Positions 15,297 through 25,489 of a stretch of 64,000 bases of DNA are shown here, piece by piece (the first letter of the stretch is position 1; each line of letters starts with the position of its first letter). The position numbers and the translations under genes are program-made. Below the pieces are notes generated by a model. The model made no database searches. It saw only the letters and a program-made list of their open reading frames with translations, and was not told the origin of the DNA. This DNA comes from an uncultured Planctomycetales bacterium (lineage in GTDB: Bacteria > Planctomycetota > Planctomycetia > Isosphaerales > Isosphaeraceae). The DNA is taken from contig CAIYJE010000098.1 in assembly GCA_903926465.1 (NCBI GenBank), positions 1 to 64,000 on the forward strand, given 5' to 3'.

Positions 15297-16436
15297 TCAA
15301 CTCAACTTCAGCATCGCTTTAATGGCGTCTAGATTCTCCTGCGATAATCGACCTGGAAAACCAACCCGTTCGGGCAGGAACGGCTGATAGGCGGCTCCGC
15401 AGTTCACCGCCAGCCTCGCATAACAGTCATTAAAGTACCCATGCAAGTGAACTTCCGTGACTTGCTGAAGATTCTGGCACCAGACCATGTTCACCAAGCC
15501 TGCTCCGTGGGTTCCACCCAGCCGCTTGGCGTTCATCAAACGCTGAATTTGTTGCTGAAAAGCGAGATCCTGAAGGTAAAGCACCGTCCAGCCACATTCG
15601 GACGCTAACCTGTCTACCCGCGCCGTATCATCACAGGAACGCTTTTCGTTCACCCGCCTCCCAACCCAGATTGACTCTCCCGCTGGGCCGTTGGGGGTCA
15701 AGGGCCCAGCCAGATCGTTTCGAAGGGTACAGACCAGTTCCTTTCTGCAGAAACCAGACTGATCCACTTTCCTTGCAATGAGCAACGTTGGCATACGCAG
15801 TGGATTTTCATGTTTGTATACCTTGAGAGTTTGGCCTAGCCTTGCTTCCAAAATCTCCAAGGCACCCATCACATAAGGTCCGACTCGGCTAGAGATCAAG
15901 AGCCCAACATCGGGCATCTGGTTCAAGACGGTGATCAACAGAGGCAAAGACTCCGCCACGAAGTGGAAGTAACCGAGATCGTCGACCGCAAGATAAGGTC
16001 CGTCCGCAGGCCCAGGGACCGTTTTAACCAGTGTCCGATGTTCCATGAAGCCTGGAATCTGCATGCGAACCAGGCCGCCCGCAACGCTTTCCTGAATCGC
16101 ATCGCCACCTGGCACCCAGGAAAGTCCGGATCGAAGATCCACGCACATATCTCGAACCTGGCACAATGTCAGGCGATCAAAAGCCTTAGAAGGTGTGAAG
16201 AATGGGCCAAACTGGCTCAGGCAACGGTAGTCTTCTACAACCGGTGGATAGAGTTCCTTGACCCAATCCAGTCGGGTTGCAAGCTCAGGCCGGTAGCATC
16301 GGGTTTCGATACGATTGATCGAACCGTACATCTGGGAAACGGTGCCCCCAAAGACAAACCGCTCCCAGCTTTTCCAAGTTTTCCTCGCACGAATCGCCCA
16401 TGAATTCCTGCTGAGGTTCGAGATCAAAGGAGACAT
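15297..16436 (-). CDS. GT61 family glycosyltransferase
   Basis: A 379-residue protein with the family hallmark GGTHGAGLVNMVWC (about 310-323) and an upstream IWVGRRVN strand. These are typical of DUF563/GT61 enzymes that transfer sugars to polysaccharides or glycoproteins. There is no clear signal peptide, so it is probably cytoplasmic or membrane-associated. The ATG at 16436 lies at the edge of a 184-bp tandem duplication, so this region's upstream sequence exists twice. A decayed C-terminal paralogue lies at 12312. Acceptor and donor sugars cannot be told. Confidence 0.82.
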   Translation of the reverse strand: MSPLISNLSRNSWAIRARKTWKSWERFVFGGTVSQMYGSINRIETRCYRPELATRLDWVKELYPPVVEDYRCLSQFGPFFTPSKAFDRLTLCQVRDMCVDLRSGLSWVPGGDAIQESVAGGLVRMQIPGFMEHRTLVKTVPGPADGPYLAVDDLGYFHFVAESLPLLITVLNQMPDVGLLISSRVGPYVMGALEILEARLGQTLKVYKHENPLRMPTLLIARKVDQSGFCRKELVCTLRNDLAGPLTPNGPAGESIWVGRRVNEKRSCDDTARVDRLASECGWTVLYLQDLAFQQQIQRLMNAKRLGGTHGAGLVNMVWCQNLQQVTEVHLHGYFNDCYARLAVNCGAAYQPFLPERVGFPGRLSQENLDAIKAMLKLS

Positions 16437-16798
16437 GCATCACTTAGCTTTCACGCTTGCCGGGAAGCGGCCAGAGACCAATACAAACGCACCAGAATTG
16501 TCCTGGAAACGCCACGTAGTATTCAAAGTCCCTCGACTCTCCGAGTCGAGCCTTCGGGCAGGCCAAAGACCAAAGAACACGACTCGGAGAGTCGTGCGAC
16601 AATCAAACAAATGGAGACATGCATCAATTAGCTTTCACGCTTGCCGGGAAGCGGCCAGTGACCAATGCAAAACACACCAGAATTGTCCTGGAAACGCCAC
16701 GTAGCATTCAAAGTCCCTCGACTCTCCGAGTCGAGCCTTCGGGCAGGCCAATGCCCAAAGAATACGACTCGGAGAGTCGTGCGACAATCAAACAATAA
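16431..16798. repeat. 184-bp tandem direct duplication upstream of GT61 gene
   Basis: Two copies (16431-16614 and 16615-16798) differing at only a few bases. Each holds the hairpin CTCGACTCTCCGAGTCGAG and a second dyad ACGACTC...GAGTCGT. The first copy begins at the GT61 start codon, so the copied segment is the gene's 5' leader/promoter region. No gene seen in 16437-16929. Confidence 0.9.
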
Positions 16799-16929
16799 GC
16801 GGTGATGTTCAACGAGAATTCGCGAAAAAGCCAAGCAGAACAACAACTGCCCACGGCTTTGTCTCGGTCCTCAATTCCAAGAATCCGTAGCCGGCTTACC
16901 TTGCCGTGAACAGCGCAAGTCAGGCAGGC

Positions 16930-18390
16930 TCAGGCCAGGAGCTTCGAAACGACCTCACCATAAACATCGGTCAAGCGATAGTCACGCCCTTGAGACCGGT
17001 AGGTCAGCCGGGTGTGATCCAGCCCCAGCAGATGCAAGATGGTGGCCTGGAGGTCATGAACGTGAACCGGATCCTGAACCACATGAAAGCCCAGGTCGTC
17101 GGTGGCGCCCAGGGTTTGGCCAGGCTTGATCCCGCCGCCGGCCAGCCACACGGTATACGCCTGGGGGTGATGGTCTCGGCCCTGGCTGCGTCCCAGCGCG
17201 GCATTGGATTCCACCATTGGCGTACGGCCGAACTCGCCACCCCACACCACCAGCGTCTCGTCCAGCAAACCCCTCCGCTTCAGGTCGAGTATCAGGGCCG
17301 CGCTGGCCTTATCGGTCTGGCCACATTGGCTCTTCAGGCCGCCCGCCACATCCGAGTGATGATCCCACCCCTCGTGATACAGGTTAATAAACCGCACCCC
17401 CCGTTCTACCAATCGGCGTGCTAGCAGGCAGTTGTTCGCAAACGAGGCCTCACCTCGCTTCGCACCATACATTTCCAAGGTCTCAGGCGTTTCATCAGAC
17501 AGGTCCATTAACTCAGGCGCGCTAGACTGCATCCGGTACGCCATCTCGTACTGGGCAATTCTGGTGGCAATTTCAGGGTCACCCACCCGTTCGTGATGCT
17601 GGCCGTTGAGTTTACCGAGCAGGTCCAGTGAATCACGCTGAAGCCGTGCGTCCACGCCCGTCGGGTTCGAGACGTTGAGGATTGGGTCCCCCTTGGATCG
17701 GAACACCACCCCCTGGTACGAGGTGGGCAGGAAGCCGCTCGACCAGTTGGCGGTTCCGCCGCTGATCCCAGATCCAGACGACATGACCACAAAACCAGGC
17801 AGGTCCTGAGACTCACTTCCCAGGCCATAGGTGACCCAGGAACCCATGCACGGCCGGCCCGGTATCGGCGAGCCGGTGTTCAAGAAAATTTGCGCAGGAG
17901 CGTGGTTGAACTGGGTGGTGGAAACAGACTTCACAATGGCAATGTCATCCGCCACGGTGGCCAGGTGCGGCAGCATCTCGGAAAGTTCAGCGCCGCTCTG
18001 CCCGTGCCGGCTAAACTTGAAGCGTGAGGCCATCAGGCTGGAATCAGGTCTGATGAATGCATAACGTTGATCCTTCACCACCTCGGCCGGTACCGGCTGA
18101 CCATCAAATCTGGCCAGTGTGGGCTTATTGTCAAACAGGTCAAGCTGGCTCGGGGCACCTGCCATGAACAAGTAAATGACATGCTTGGCCCTGGGTGCGA
18201 AGTGGGTAGGCTTCACGCTCAACGGATCGGCAACCGGAGACCGGCCTTCGCCCCCGCGCGTAAGGGCAGAAGTGGCCATCATGCTGGCCAGCGCCATCTT
18301 GCCCACACCAATGCCGCACTGCTCAAAGAAGTGCCGGCGGGTCGTCTGCAACAGGTCGGCACCAGTACGCCGTTTATGTTCACAGTTCAT
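16930..18390 (-). CDS. DUF1501 family exported protein
   Basis: 486 residues. It has a Tat-like start ([13 protein letters not shown]), then the DUF1501 hallmarks: [49 protein letters not shown] and the C-terminal [16 protein letters not shown]. It starts 6 bases after the stop of the DUF1549/DUF1553 gene, the standard planctomycete pair. Their products are thought to act together outside the cytoplasm, perhaps in carbohydrate use, but the reaction is not established. Confidence 0.92.
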   Translation of the reverse strand: MNCEHKRRTGADLLQTTRRHFFEQCGIGVGKMALASMMATSALTRGGEGRSPVADPLSVKPTHFAPRAKHVIYLFMAGAPSQLDLFDNKPTLARFDGQPVPAEVVKDQRYAFIRPDSSLMASRFKFSRHGQSGAELSEMLPHLATVADDIAIVKSVSTTQFNHAPAQIFLNTGSPIPGRPCMGSWVTYGLGSESQDLPGFVVMSSGSGISGGTANWSSGFLPTSYQGVVFRSKGDPILNVSNPTGVDARLQRDSLDLLGKLNGQHHERVGDPEIATRIAQYEMAYRMQSSAPELMDLSDETPETLEMYGAKRGEASFANNCLLARRLVERGVRFINLYHEGWDHHSDVAGGLKSQCGQTDKASAALILDLKRRGLLDETLVVWGGEFGRTPMVESNAALGRSQGRDHHPQAYTVWLAGGGIKPGQTLGATDDLGFHVVQDPVHVHDLQATILHLLGLDHTRLTYRSQGRDYRLTDVYGEVVSKLLA

Positions 18391-18396
18391 CAGCGG

Positions 18397-21300
18397 TCAC
18401 TCCCGGGTCAGGGTTTCGTCAAGGTTCAGAACAACGCGCGCCAGGGTTGTCCAGGCCGCAAGCTGTTTGGGTTCCAGGTTGCCCACCTGGTCACCGGCCA
18501 AGGGGCCGGGGTTCAGTTCGCCACTCTCCATCCGAGCAAGCTGGGCCTGCAGGAACTGCGCAAGTGTGGATTGTTCGCGAGGATCGGCCGGCCGGCCCAG
18601 GCAAAGCTGAACCAGGCGATCAATCCCTGCGCTGGTGTTACCAGGCGTTTCCTTCAGAACACGCCTGGCCAGTTCACGGGCCGCGTCTACAAACACCGTG
18701 TCATTGAGCAGGGTCAGGGCCTGGAGCGGCGTGTTCGACCGTTCGCGTCTTGCACAGGTGATATCCGAGGTTGGCCCGTCGAAGGTGATATTTGCCGCGT
18801 AAGGCGCAGTGCGCTTGACGAACGTGTAAAGGCCGCGCCGGTAACGATCGCTCCCCGCGCTGGTGGGCCAGCTTCCGTTATAGGCCAGAGACGTGGCGGC
18901 GGCAGGCTGGGGTGGGTAAACACTCGGCCCACCCATCCGCTGGTCAAGCAGTCCGGCTGCCGAGAGCGCAATGTCTCGTACAACCTCGGCCTCAACACGA
19001 AACCGGGCACCACGCGCCAGCAGTTCGTTCCTGGGATCTCGCTCAAGCAGGTTCTCAGGCACGGCCGATGCTTGTTTATAGGTCGCACTGGTCACAATCT
19101 GTCGATGAAGCTGCTTCCGACTCCAACCGCTGCGCTGGAATTCGATCGCCAGCCAGTCCAGGAGTTCGGGATGCGTGGGCCGCTCTCCACGGGTGCCGAA
19201 GTCTTCGACCGTATTGACCAGACCTCGTCCAAAAAAGGCCTGCCAATCTCGGTTCACCACCACGCGTGCCGTCAACGGATTCTGTTCATCCACCAGCCAG
19301 CGTGCGAAGGCAAGCCGATTGACCGGCTCTGATTCCGGTAGCCGATGGAGCACACCTGGAACGCCCGGCTCAACCGCGGCAACCGGTTTCAAGAACTCAC
19401 CGCGCTCATGGCTGCGTGTAATCCGTTTATGCTGAATGGGCCGCTCTTCCATCACCAGCGTTTGAACCGGCGCGGGTCTCTGCTTCCGCAGCTCTGCAAT
19501 CTCCGCGCGGGCAGCCGCCAGCTCTGGCGCCACCGCAACAAACTGGTTCAGAATCTGGGCCACCTGATCCGCAGAACGCTTAGCACGCAACGTAAGCAGC
19601 GCCTCTTCCACGTTTGCGGGGACTGGCGTGGCCTTGACCTGGCCCCCTTGCGTGGTAACCGCCAGGCGGAACCGCCCGATGGTCATCTGGTGAATGCCAA
19701 ACTGATGCAGCACCAGTCGGATCTTACCTCCGCGCTCGCTTTGCAACGGCACTTTTAGCGGGAAAACCGCGTGGTGCGGCTTACCAACTGCGCCCTGAAT
19801 TGACCACCCCGTATCCTGCTTGCCGTCAATCGCCTGACTGACTTCCTTGCCACCCTGACTGAAATCGGCCGTGGCGTTCTGGAACGCCAGCGGGCGTGTC
19901 TGGCTCTTGTCACCGTCTGGCAAGAATGAGCCTTCAACCTCGGTCAAAATGAAGTCACCCACAGAGAAGAGCGGGGCCCGGCCAGGGCCGCCGTCTGGGT
20001 GGCTCTCATGAGGCAAAACCTCAAGCCGGATGGCCGTCACCGGTCCCAACTGTGCTGGAATGTCCAGTTCCAGTTCGGTCACGTCATTATTCGGCTTGTC
20101 GCCAGAAACCAAGACCGAGCCGTCTGGCAGCAGGTCAAGGCTGGCCCCCTTGCGTGAGAGCATCGACTCTGGGCGAACCACCCACCAGCGAACAGGAGAG
20201 ATGGCGGCTTCCCAGGCAGCTTGCTTGCGGGACAGATGAATCGCTCTCCGTTCAGGCTCGGGCTTCGTATCCGTTCCGCCGGCCTGAACCGCCGATCGGC
20301 CAGAGACCTTGAACCGACCCAAGGTGTGGTTGCCGCCATACTTCTGCTCAAGCACCATAATCAAGCGAATTCCTTGCTCGCCCGGCAAGACCAGCGGGCT
20401 GGCAAGCATCAGGGTAAGGGCATGGTTGGTGTTCAGCCGCCCAGAGCCCTCGTCAACCGCCCAACCCGAGCTGTCGTTTGCGTCCAGCACTCCGGCTGGG
20501 TCAAACTTCGGCTGGCTCAAATCTGCAGTGGCCTGGGCAATAGGAACCGCCACGGATGCGCCACCACCAAGCGGCTCGGCTTGCACCTGAACACCGGTCA
20601 AAACAAAGTTTCCATGAGCCGTCCGGCCTGGCCCCTTGCTGGGCAAACCTGCGTCGGTTAGCGCTTCCAGCCGCAAATGGGTGAGATTGGTCTGGCTGGT
20701 GGTCAGTTCCAGGGTGTAGGTGACCTTGTCGGGCGAATCTCCGCTCACCAGAACCGATTGATCTCCCAGGGTGGCAAACTTCACGCCTGCAACGTCTGCA
20801 GCCACAACACCGGCCGGCATGAGAACCTGCCAGCCTTCTTCCGGATCCTCAGCGGGAAACTTGGAGGGCAGTTCCGCGGTCTTGGCCACAATCTGCTGCT
20901 CAATCTCGGCCCGCTGGGCTTCCCGTTTGGCATCCGGAACGGTCATCTCTGGTTCATCAACGTTATCCAGAAACGCCATCAAGCGGTAATATTCATTTTG
21001 GTTGATAGGATCATACTTGTGGTTATGGCACTGGGCGCAGTTCAAGGTTAGCCCCAGCCAGGCGGTTCCCGTGTTCGCCACCCGATCAACGAGAGACGCG
21101 AACCGGAACTCTTCGACGTCGATCCCACCCTCTTCGTTGGTCATGGTGTTGCGGTGGTAGCCGGTGGCAATCTTCTGCGCGGGGGTGGCGTTGGGGATCA
21201 GGTCGCCGGCAACTTGATCGATGGTGAACTGGTCAAAAGGGAGATCGGAGTTGAGGGCCTCAATCACCCAGTTTCGGTAGGGCCAAATCGGGCGATCTCG

Positions 21301-22104
21301 GTCTTTCTCAAAGCCGTTGGTGTCTGCATAGCGGGCCATGTCTAGCCATCTTCTGGCCCAGCGCTCACCATACCTCGGGCTATCAATCAGGCGATCGACC
21401 AGCCGCTCGTAGGCATCGGGACGGCTATCGGCTTCAAACGCCGCCACTTCTTCTGGGGTGGGCGGAAGCCCGATCAGATCGAGCGATAATCGCCGGGCCA
21501 GGGTGCGCCTGTCCGCTTCAGGCGAGGGCTGCAGGCCCTCATGGTCGAGCCTGGCCAGCACAAATGCATCAATGCTGTTCCGCATCCAGCCTGGATTCTG
21601 GACCTGGGGAAGTGTAGGCCAAACTGGCGAGCGGAACGACCAGTGATTCAGGGCTGCGGCCTTCACAGCCGAGTCTGTGGTTATCGGCCCGCCGGTCCAG
21701 GCCGCCCCCTGTGCAATCCAGTCCTGGAGCAGCCGGACCTCGGACGCTGTAAGCTGGGTGCCTTTTCCCTTGGGGGGCATGATCCCGGCAGCATCGGCCC
21801 CGCTCACCTTCTCTAGCACCAGGCTATTTTCTGCCTGCTCAAGATCAACAGAGCTACCGTTCAATCCACCGGCAAGCCAGCCGGCCCGATCGGCCAGCGA
21901 GAGCCCCCCTTTGTGTTCTTCAACGCTATGGCAAGGGAAGCAGCGGGTGGCAATCAGCGGCCGGATCTGCTGTTCGAAGCCGTCGGGGCCGGCAACCTGG
22001 GGCTCATCTGCACCGGCGGCAGGCGAGTTCAGCAAACCCAAGGCGAGCCAGGGAACCACACAGCAGATCAACCGGAATCGAGGAAAGTCGAAAACGCGTA
22101 ACAT
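18397..22104 (-). CDS. Planctomycete cytochrome c-type/DUF1549/DUF1553 protein
   Basis: A large exported protein (1235 residues) with a signal peptide and one haem-binding site, CFPCH, at 55-59. It then has DUF1549 (ALNHWSFRSP, FVLARLDHEGLQPSPEAD, DLIGLPPTPEEV, RYGERWARRWLDMARYADT), a long central insertion of beta-rich segments (about 390-840), and DUF1553 (NRLAFARWLVDEQNPLTARV, RERSNTPLQALTLLNDTVFV). The HNHKYDPI stretch near 365 is a family signature. It is the first gene of the two-gene operon with DUF1501. Divergent from the racemase operon across 162 bases. Confidence 0.93.
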   Translation of the reverse strand: MLRVFDFPRFRLICCVVPWLALGLLNSPAAGADEPQVAGPDGFEQQIRPLIATRCFPCHSVEEHKGGLSLADRAGWLAGGLNGSSVDLEQAENSLVLEKVSGADAAGIMPPKGKGTQLTASEVRLLQDWIAQGAAWTGGPITTDSAVKAAALNHWSFRSPVWPTLPQVQNPGWMRNSIDAFVLARLDHEGLQPSPEADRRTLARRLSLDLIGLPPTPEEVAAFEADSRPDAYERLVDRLIDSPRYGERWARRWLDMARYADTNGFEKDRDRPIWPYRNWVIEALNSDLPFDQFTIDQVAGDLIPNATPAQKIATGYHRNTMTNEEGGIDVEEFRFASLVDRVANTGTAWLGLTLNCAQCHNHKYDPINQNEYYRLMAFLDNVDEPEMTVPDAKREAQRAEIEQQIVAKTAELPSKFPAEDPEEGWQVLMPAGVVAADVAGVKFATLGDQSVLVSGDSPDKVTYTLELTTSQTNLTHLRLEALTDAGLPSKGPGRTAHGNFVLTGVQVQAEPLGGGASVAVPIAQATADLSQPKFDPAGVLDANDSSGWAVDEGSGRLNTNHALTLMLASPLVLPGEQGIRLIMVLEQKYGGNHTLGRFKVSGRSAVQAGGTDTKPEPERRAIHLSRKQAAWEAAISPVRWWVVRPESMLSRKGASLDLLPDGSVLVSGDKPNNDVTELELDIPAQLGPVTAIRLEVLPHESHPDGGPGRAPLFSVGDFILTEVEGSFLPDGDKSQTRPLAFQNATADFSQGGKEVSQAIDGKQDTGWSIQGAVGKPHHAVFPLKVPLQSERGGKIRLVLHQFGIHQMTIGRFRLAVTTQGGQVKATPVPANVEEALLTLRAKRSADQVAQILNQFVAVAPELAAARAEIAELRKQRPAPVQTLVMEERPIQHKRITRSHERGEFLKPVAAVEPGVPGVLHRLPESEPVNRLAFARWLVDEQNPLTARVVVNRDWQAFFGRGLVNTVEDFGTRGERPTHPELLDWLAIEFQRSGWSRKQLHRQIVTSATYKQASAVPENLLERDPRNELLARGARFRVEAEVVRDIALSAAGLLDQRMGGPSVYPPQPAAATSLAYNGSWPTSAGSDRYRRGLYTFVKRTAPYAANITFDGPTSDITCARRERSNTPLQALTLLNDTVFVDAARELARRVLKETPGNTSAGIDRLVQLCLGRPADPREQSTLAQFLQAQLARMESGELNPGPLAGDQVGNLEPKQLAAWTTLARVVLNLDETLTRE

Positions 22105-22266
22105 CGGCTGTAGCTCTCCGGCTCTGGTCAGGCGGGGCAGCCCGGTCGGTCTTGAACGGCATAGGTTATTCTATCCAGACCGGGCCGGCGAACCACCACC
22201 CCGCCCGGTTCACAACCAAGACCCACTCCTCGTTTGAGCCGCTGACCAGCAAGAGATCCAGAACCT

Positions 22267-23379
22267 ATGCGCATCTCTCAGGTTGAACTCAGGAAGGTCT
22301 CATTGCCGCTGGTCCGGCCCTTTCGGACCAGTTCGAGCTATCGCCAGTCTATTACCCATGTTCTGGTGCGGGTGCAGGCAGAAAGCGGACAGGTGGGCTG
22401 GGGAGAATGTTCGGCGCCGGTTGACCCTTACTATTGCGCAGAGACAACCGGGACCTGCTGGCACATTTTGAAAGAGTTTCTCGTTCCTTCGCTTCTGGAG
22501 CAGGATTGGAGGGAGCCTGGAGAAATTGCACCCCTCTTTGGCCCGATCAAGGGGAACCGGTTCGCCAGGGCCGGCCTGGAGATGGCCTGTATCGACGCCT
22601 GGTGTCGTGAAAATGGCCTCTCGGTGGCCCGCTGGCTGGGCGGAATCCGAGCGCGGATTGAGTCTGGGGTGAGCCTTGGAATCGAAACCGACCTGGGCCG
22701 ATTGTTCGCGATCATTGACCAGCATCTGGCCGAAGGATACGCCCGGATCAAACTGAAGATTGCCCCAGGCCATGATCTCAACCTGGTTCGCAGCGTGCGA
22801 TCGGCTTATCCCAGCCTGAAGCTCCAGGTCGATGCCAACTCGGCCTACACCCTAACCGACACAAACACGCTGCGGCAGCTCGATGACTTGCAGTTGCTCT
22901 TGATCGAGCAACCGCTGGGGGATGACGATCTGATCGACCACGCCGAACTCCAGAAGCAACTGGTTACCCCTTTGTGCCTGGACGAGAGCTTGCACTCGCT
23001 GGACGATGTGCGAAAGGCCCTGCAAATTCAGGCTTGCCGGGTGGTCAACATCAAGCCTGGGCGGGTGGGCGGGCTGGTAGAGGCCAGGCGTATTCATGAC
23101 TACTGTCAAGCCAGAACGATTCCGGTTTGGTGCGGCGGGATGCACGAATTTGGGATTGGCCGGGCGGCCAACGTGGCACTGGCGAGCCTACCGGGATTTT
23201 CCTTGCCCGGAGACGTTTCAGGATCGAGCAAGTATTTTGAACACGACCTGGTTACGCCGGCCATCGAGGCGGAACGAGGAACGATCTTCGTCTATTACGA
23301 ACAGCCAGGGCTGGGAGTTGAACCCCAGCTTGACCGCATCGAGCATCACACCACCGCCTTCTGGAGTTCCGCATCGTGA
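22267..23379 (+). CDS. N-succinylamino acid racemase/o-succinylbenzoate synthase-like
   Basis: Enolase-superfamily enzyme of 370 residues. KLK supplies Lys162/Lys164, VDANSAY Asp189, IEQP Glu214, LDES Asp239 and NIKPGRVGG Lys263: the two acid/base lysines and three Mg2+ ligands of the MLE subgroup. The C-terminal WCGGMHEFGIGRA and LPGDVS segments match OSBS/NSAR proteins. Sequence alone does not separate menaquinone OSBS activity from N-succinylamino acid racemase. The neighbours decide: the next two genes, with 4-base overlaps, are an M20 amidohydrolase and a GNAT acyltransferase, the known partners of NSAR in converting D- to L-amino acids. No other men gene is seen nearby. Confidence 0.85.
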   Translation: MRISQVELRKVSLPLVRPFRTSSSYRQSITHVLVRVQAESGQVGWGECSAPVDPYYCAETTGTCWHILKEFLVPSLLEQDWREPGEIAPLFGPIKGNRFARAGLEMACIDAWCRENGLSVARWLGGIRARIESGVSLGIETDLGRLFAIIDQHLAEGYARIKLKIAPGHDLNLVRSVRSAYPSLKLQVDANSAYTLTDTNTLRQLDDLQLLLIEQPLGDDDLIDHAELQKQLVTPLCLDESLHSLDDVRKALQIQACRVVNIKPGRVGGLVEARRIHDYCQARTIPVWCGGMHEFGIGRAANVALASLPGFSLPGDVSGSSKYFEHDLVTPAIEAERGTIFVYYEQPGLGVEPQLDRIEHHTTAFWSSAS

Positions 23380-24566
23380 GCCCGATCCCCATAGAACCCA
23401 ACCTTCTGGCCACCCGACTGGTGGAGTGGCTAGAGGCCAACCGTCAGAACATGGTGGAGGCCGCTGTTGAACTTGCCAGGCATGAATCGCCCAGTTCAGA
23501 CCGCGTGGCCTTGGAAAATCTTGCCACGCTCGTCCGGCAGCGCTTCCAGGATGCCGGCGCAACGGTGGAAAGCCTGACTGTTGGAAACTCGGCCCCCAAC
23601 CTCAAACTCCGGTTCGGTACACCAGCCGTGCCAGGCCAAAGGTCAGTTCTGGTTCTGGGCCATTATGATACGGTCTGGCCCCTGGGAACCCTGGAAACCA
23701 TGCCAATTCGGCTCGAAGGGAGCCGGCTGTTTGGGCCTGGCCTGTATGACATGAAGGCCGGCCTCATCATTTTTGAGTTCGCCCTCAGGGCCATCACTGC
23801 ACTCGGCCAGACTCCCGCCCAACCTGTGCATGGCCTGATTACCTGCGATGAGGAGATTGGCAGCCCCTCGTCTCGTGAATTGATTGAGACCGAGGCACGC
23901 AACGCGTGTTATGCCTTGGTGTTAGAAGCCCCACTCGCCGACGGCCGGCTGAAGACGACCCGAAAGGGGGTAGGGGCCTATGTGCTGGAGATCCAGGGGC
24001 GGGCCGCCCATGCGGGGGTTGAGCCGGAAAAAGGGGTGAACGCGTTCCTGGAACTGGCGCACCAAATTCTTGCAATCTATGCGCTGGCATGCCCTGAACA
24101 AGGAACCACGGTGAACATCGGCCTGATTGAAGGGGGGCTTGCCAGCAACATTATTCCGCCCCACGCCACGGCAAAGATTGACGTGCGGGTATCCACGGCC
24201 GAGGAAGCAGACCGGATTGATGCGGCGCTGCGTGCGCTTAGCCCGGTGCTACCCGAGGCAAAACTGACGGTCTCTGGTGGCTTGAACCGGCCACCCATGG
24301 TCCGTACCAACGCCGCCGGCCAGCTGTTTGAGCGAGCGCGAACGCTTGGCCATTTGCTGGGCGTTTCTCTGGGGGAAGGGGGCACCGGCGGCGGCAGCGA
24401 TGGCAACTTCACCGCCGCGCTCGGTATCCCCACGCTCGACGGGCTCGGTTGCGCCGGCGCGGGGGCACACGCCACCCATGAGCAGATTCTTGTGGATTCA
24501 CTCCCCGTTCATGCGGCTTTGCTGGCCCTTTTGATCCTCAATCCCGATCTGGAGCACGCTCGATGA
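23376..24566 (+). CDS. M20 family peptidase, probable N-succinyl-L-amino acid hydrolase
   Basis: A 396-residue cytosolic dizinc amidohydrolase of the M20 (carboxypeptidase G2-like) family. It has VLGHYDTVWPLG with the first His/Asp, GLYDMKAGL with the bridging Asp, CDEEIGSPSS with the general base and metal Glu pair, a dimerisation domain around 180-290, and GAGAHATHEQI with the last His ligand. The GTG start at 23376 overlaps the racemase stop as GTGA. In the NSAR pathway this step releases the free L-amino acid from N-succinyl-L-amino acid. Carboxypeptidase-type activity on other acyl amino acids is possible. Confidence 0.85.
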   Translation: MSPIPIEPNLLATRLVEWLEANRQNMVEAAVELARHESPSSDRVALENLATLVRQRFQDAGATVESLTVGNSAPNLKLRFGTPAVPGQRSVLVLGHYDTVWPLGTLETMPIRLEGSRLFGPGLYDMKAGLIIFEFALRAITALGQTPAQPVHGLITCDEEIGSPSSRELIETEARNACYALVLEAPLADGRLKTTRKGVGAYVLEIQGRAAHAGVEPEKGVNAFLELAHQILAIYALACPEQGTTVNIGLIEGGLASNIIPPHATAKIDVRVSTAEEADRIDAALRALSPVLPEAKLTVSGGLNRPPMVRTNAAGQLFERARTLGHLLGVSLGEGGTGGGSDGNFTAALGIPTLDGLGCAGAGAHATHEQILVDSLPVHAALLALLILNPDLEHAR

Positions 24567-25435
24567 TTGACCGGGTAACCATCCGCCGCCCCCAGAGCCC
24601 CGCGGAATATCTGGCCCTCCAGAATGTCCAGCGCCTGGCTTGGGAACTGACCGACGATCGGTACCTGGTGCCGGTTGCCACCCTGATTGGTGCCGATCGC
24701 CACGGCGGCGTGGTGCTGGGTGCATTTGAGGAAAGCGGCGAGGCGGTTGGAATGTCGTTTGGCTTCCTGGCCCGGATTCGAGGCCAGATCGGTTTGTATT
24801 CCCAGCTCACCGGGGTAGCTGCGGGGCATCAGGGTCGGGGGATCGGCAAACGGCTCAAGCTTGCCCAGCAAAAGCTGACCAGGGTGCAGCAACTCCCGGT
24901 CATTGCCTGGGCGTTTGACCCGCTCCAGTTCCGGAATGCCCAGTTCAACCTCACCCACCTGGGAGCGGCTGGCCATGAGTTCGTTCCAGACATGTACGGC
25001 CCACGCACCGACCGGCTGAACGCCAATACCCCAACCGACCGCCTGATTGTAGAATGGAAAGTGGAGCCGACCGCCAGGCGTGCCGTCGCTCCAAAGCCTC
25101 ATTCGGAGGCCCAGGACCTGGTCACCGTTCGGGAACTTGTGCCCAGATTCTCAGGATTTGTGCCAGCCGGCCATTCCCCCGTCCTGATCTCAATTCCCAC
25201 CAATATCGGCCTGCTCCGTCTGCAACGGCCAGACCTGGCCCAGGCCTGGCAGAACGCCGCGAAAGAGGCGTTCCTGACGGCATTTGCAGCCCTTTATGTG
25301 GCAACCGGGGTCCAGCTGAACCCCTCAGACAGCCGAACGGCCCAATACATTCTGGAACCCGCCTCCTGGCTTCAGGAACGGGCCGTGACGGTCATCTCTG
25401 GCCCTGATCACCGAGAAAACCGGCGCATGGTTTGA
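24563..25435 (+). CDS. GNAT acyltransferase, probable D-amino acid N-succinyltransferase
   Basis: 290 residues. The first 170 form a GNAT domain with the acyl-CoA pyrophosphate loop HQGRGIGKRLK and an upstream strand LYSQLTGVAAG. The HFDPLQ-like motif (AFDPLQFRNAQFNLTHLGA) is characteristic of the COG3375 group. The C-terminal 110 residues form an extra domain seen in that group. It overlaps the M20 gene as ATGA. In the Geobacillus NSAR system the matching gene succinylates D-amino acids to feed the racemase, so the same role is inferred here. Confidence 0.8.
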   Translation: MIDRVTIRRPQSPAEYLALQNVQRLAWELTDDRYLVPVATLIGADRHGGVVLGAFEESGEAVGMSFGFLARIRGQIGLYSQLTGVAAGHQGRGIGKRLKLAQQKLTRVQQLPVIAWAFDPLQFRNAQFNLTHLGAAGHEFVPDMYGPRTDRLNANTPTDRLIVEWKVEPTARRAVAPKPHSEAQDLVTVRELVPRFSGFVPAGHSPVLISIPTNIGLLRLQRPDLAQAWQNAAKEAFLTAFAALYVATGVQLNPSDSRTAQYILEPASWLQERAVTVISGPDHRENRRMV

Positions 25436-25489
25436 ATCCAAGCGATTGCGACCGAGCATCGGCAAGGTTATAAAACGATCTGACAGTCC

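Noticed and set aside
18067-19332. A 421-codon plus-strand frame across the DUF1549/1553 and DUF1501 genes
   Set aside because: It spans two well-supported minus-strand genes and has shadow composition.
22267-23379. Calling the racemase-like gene menC
   Set aside because: OSBS and NSAR cannot be separated by these motifs, and the two coupled neighbours fit the amino acid route rather than menaquinone synthesis.
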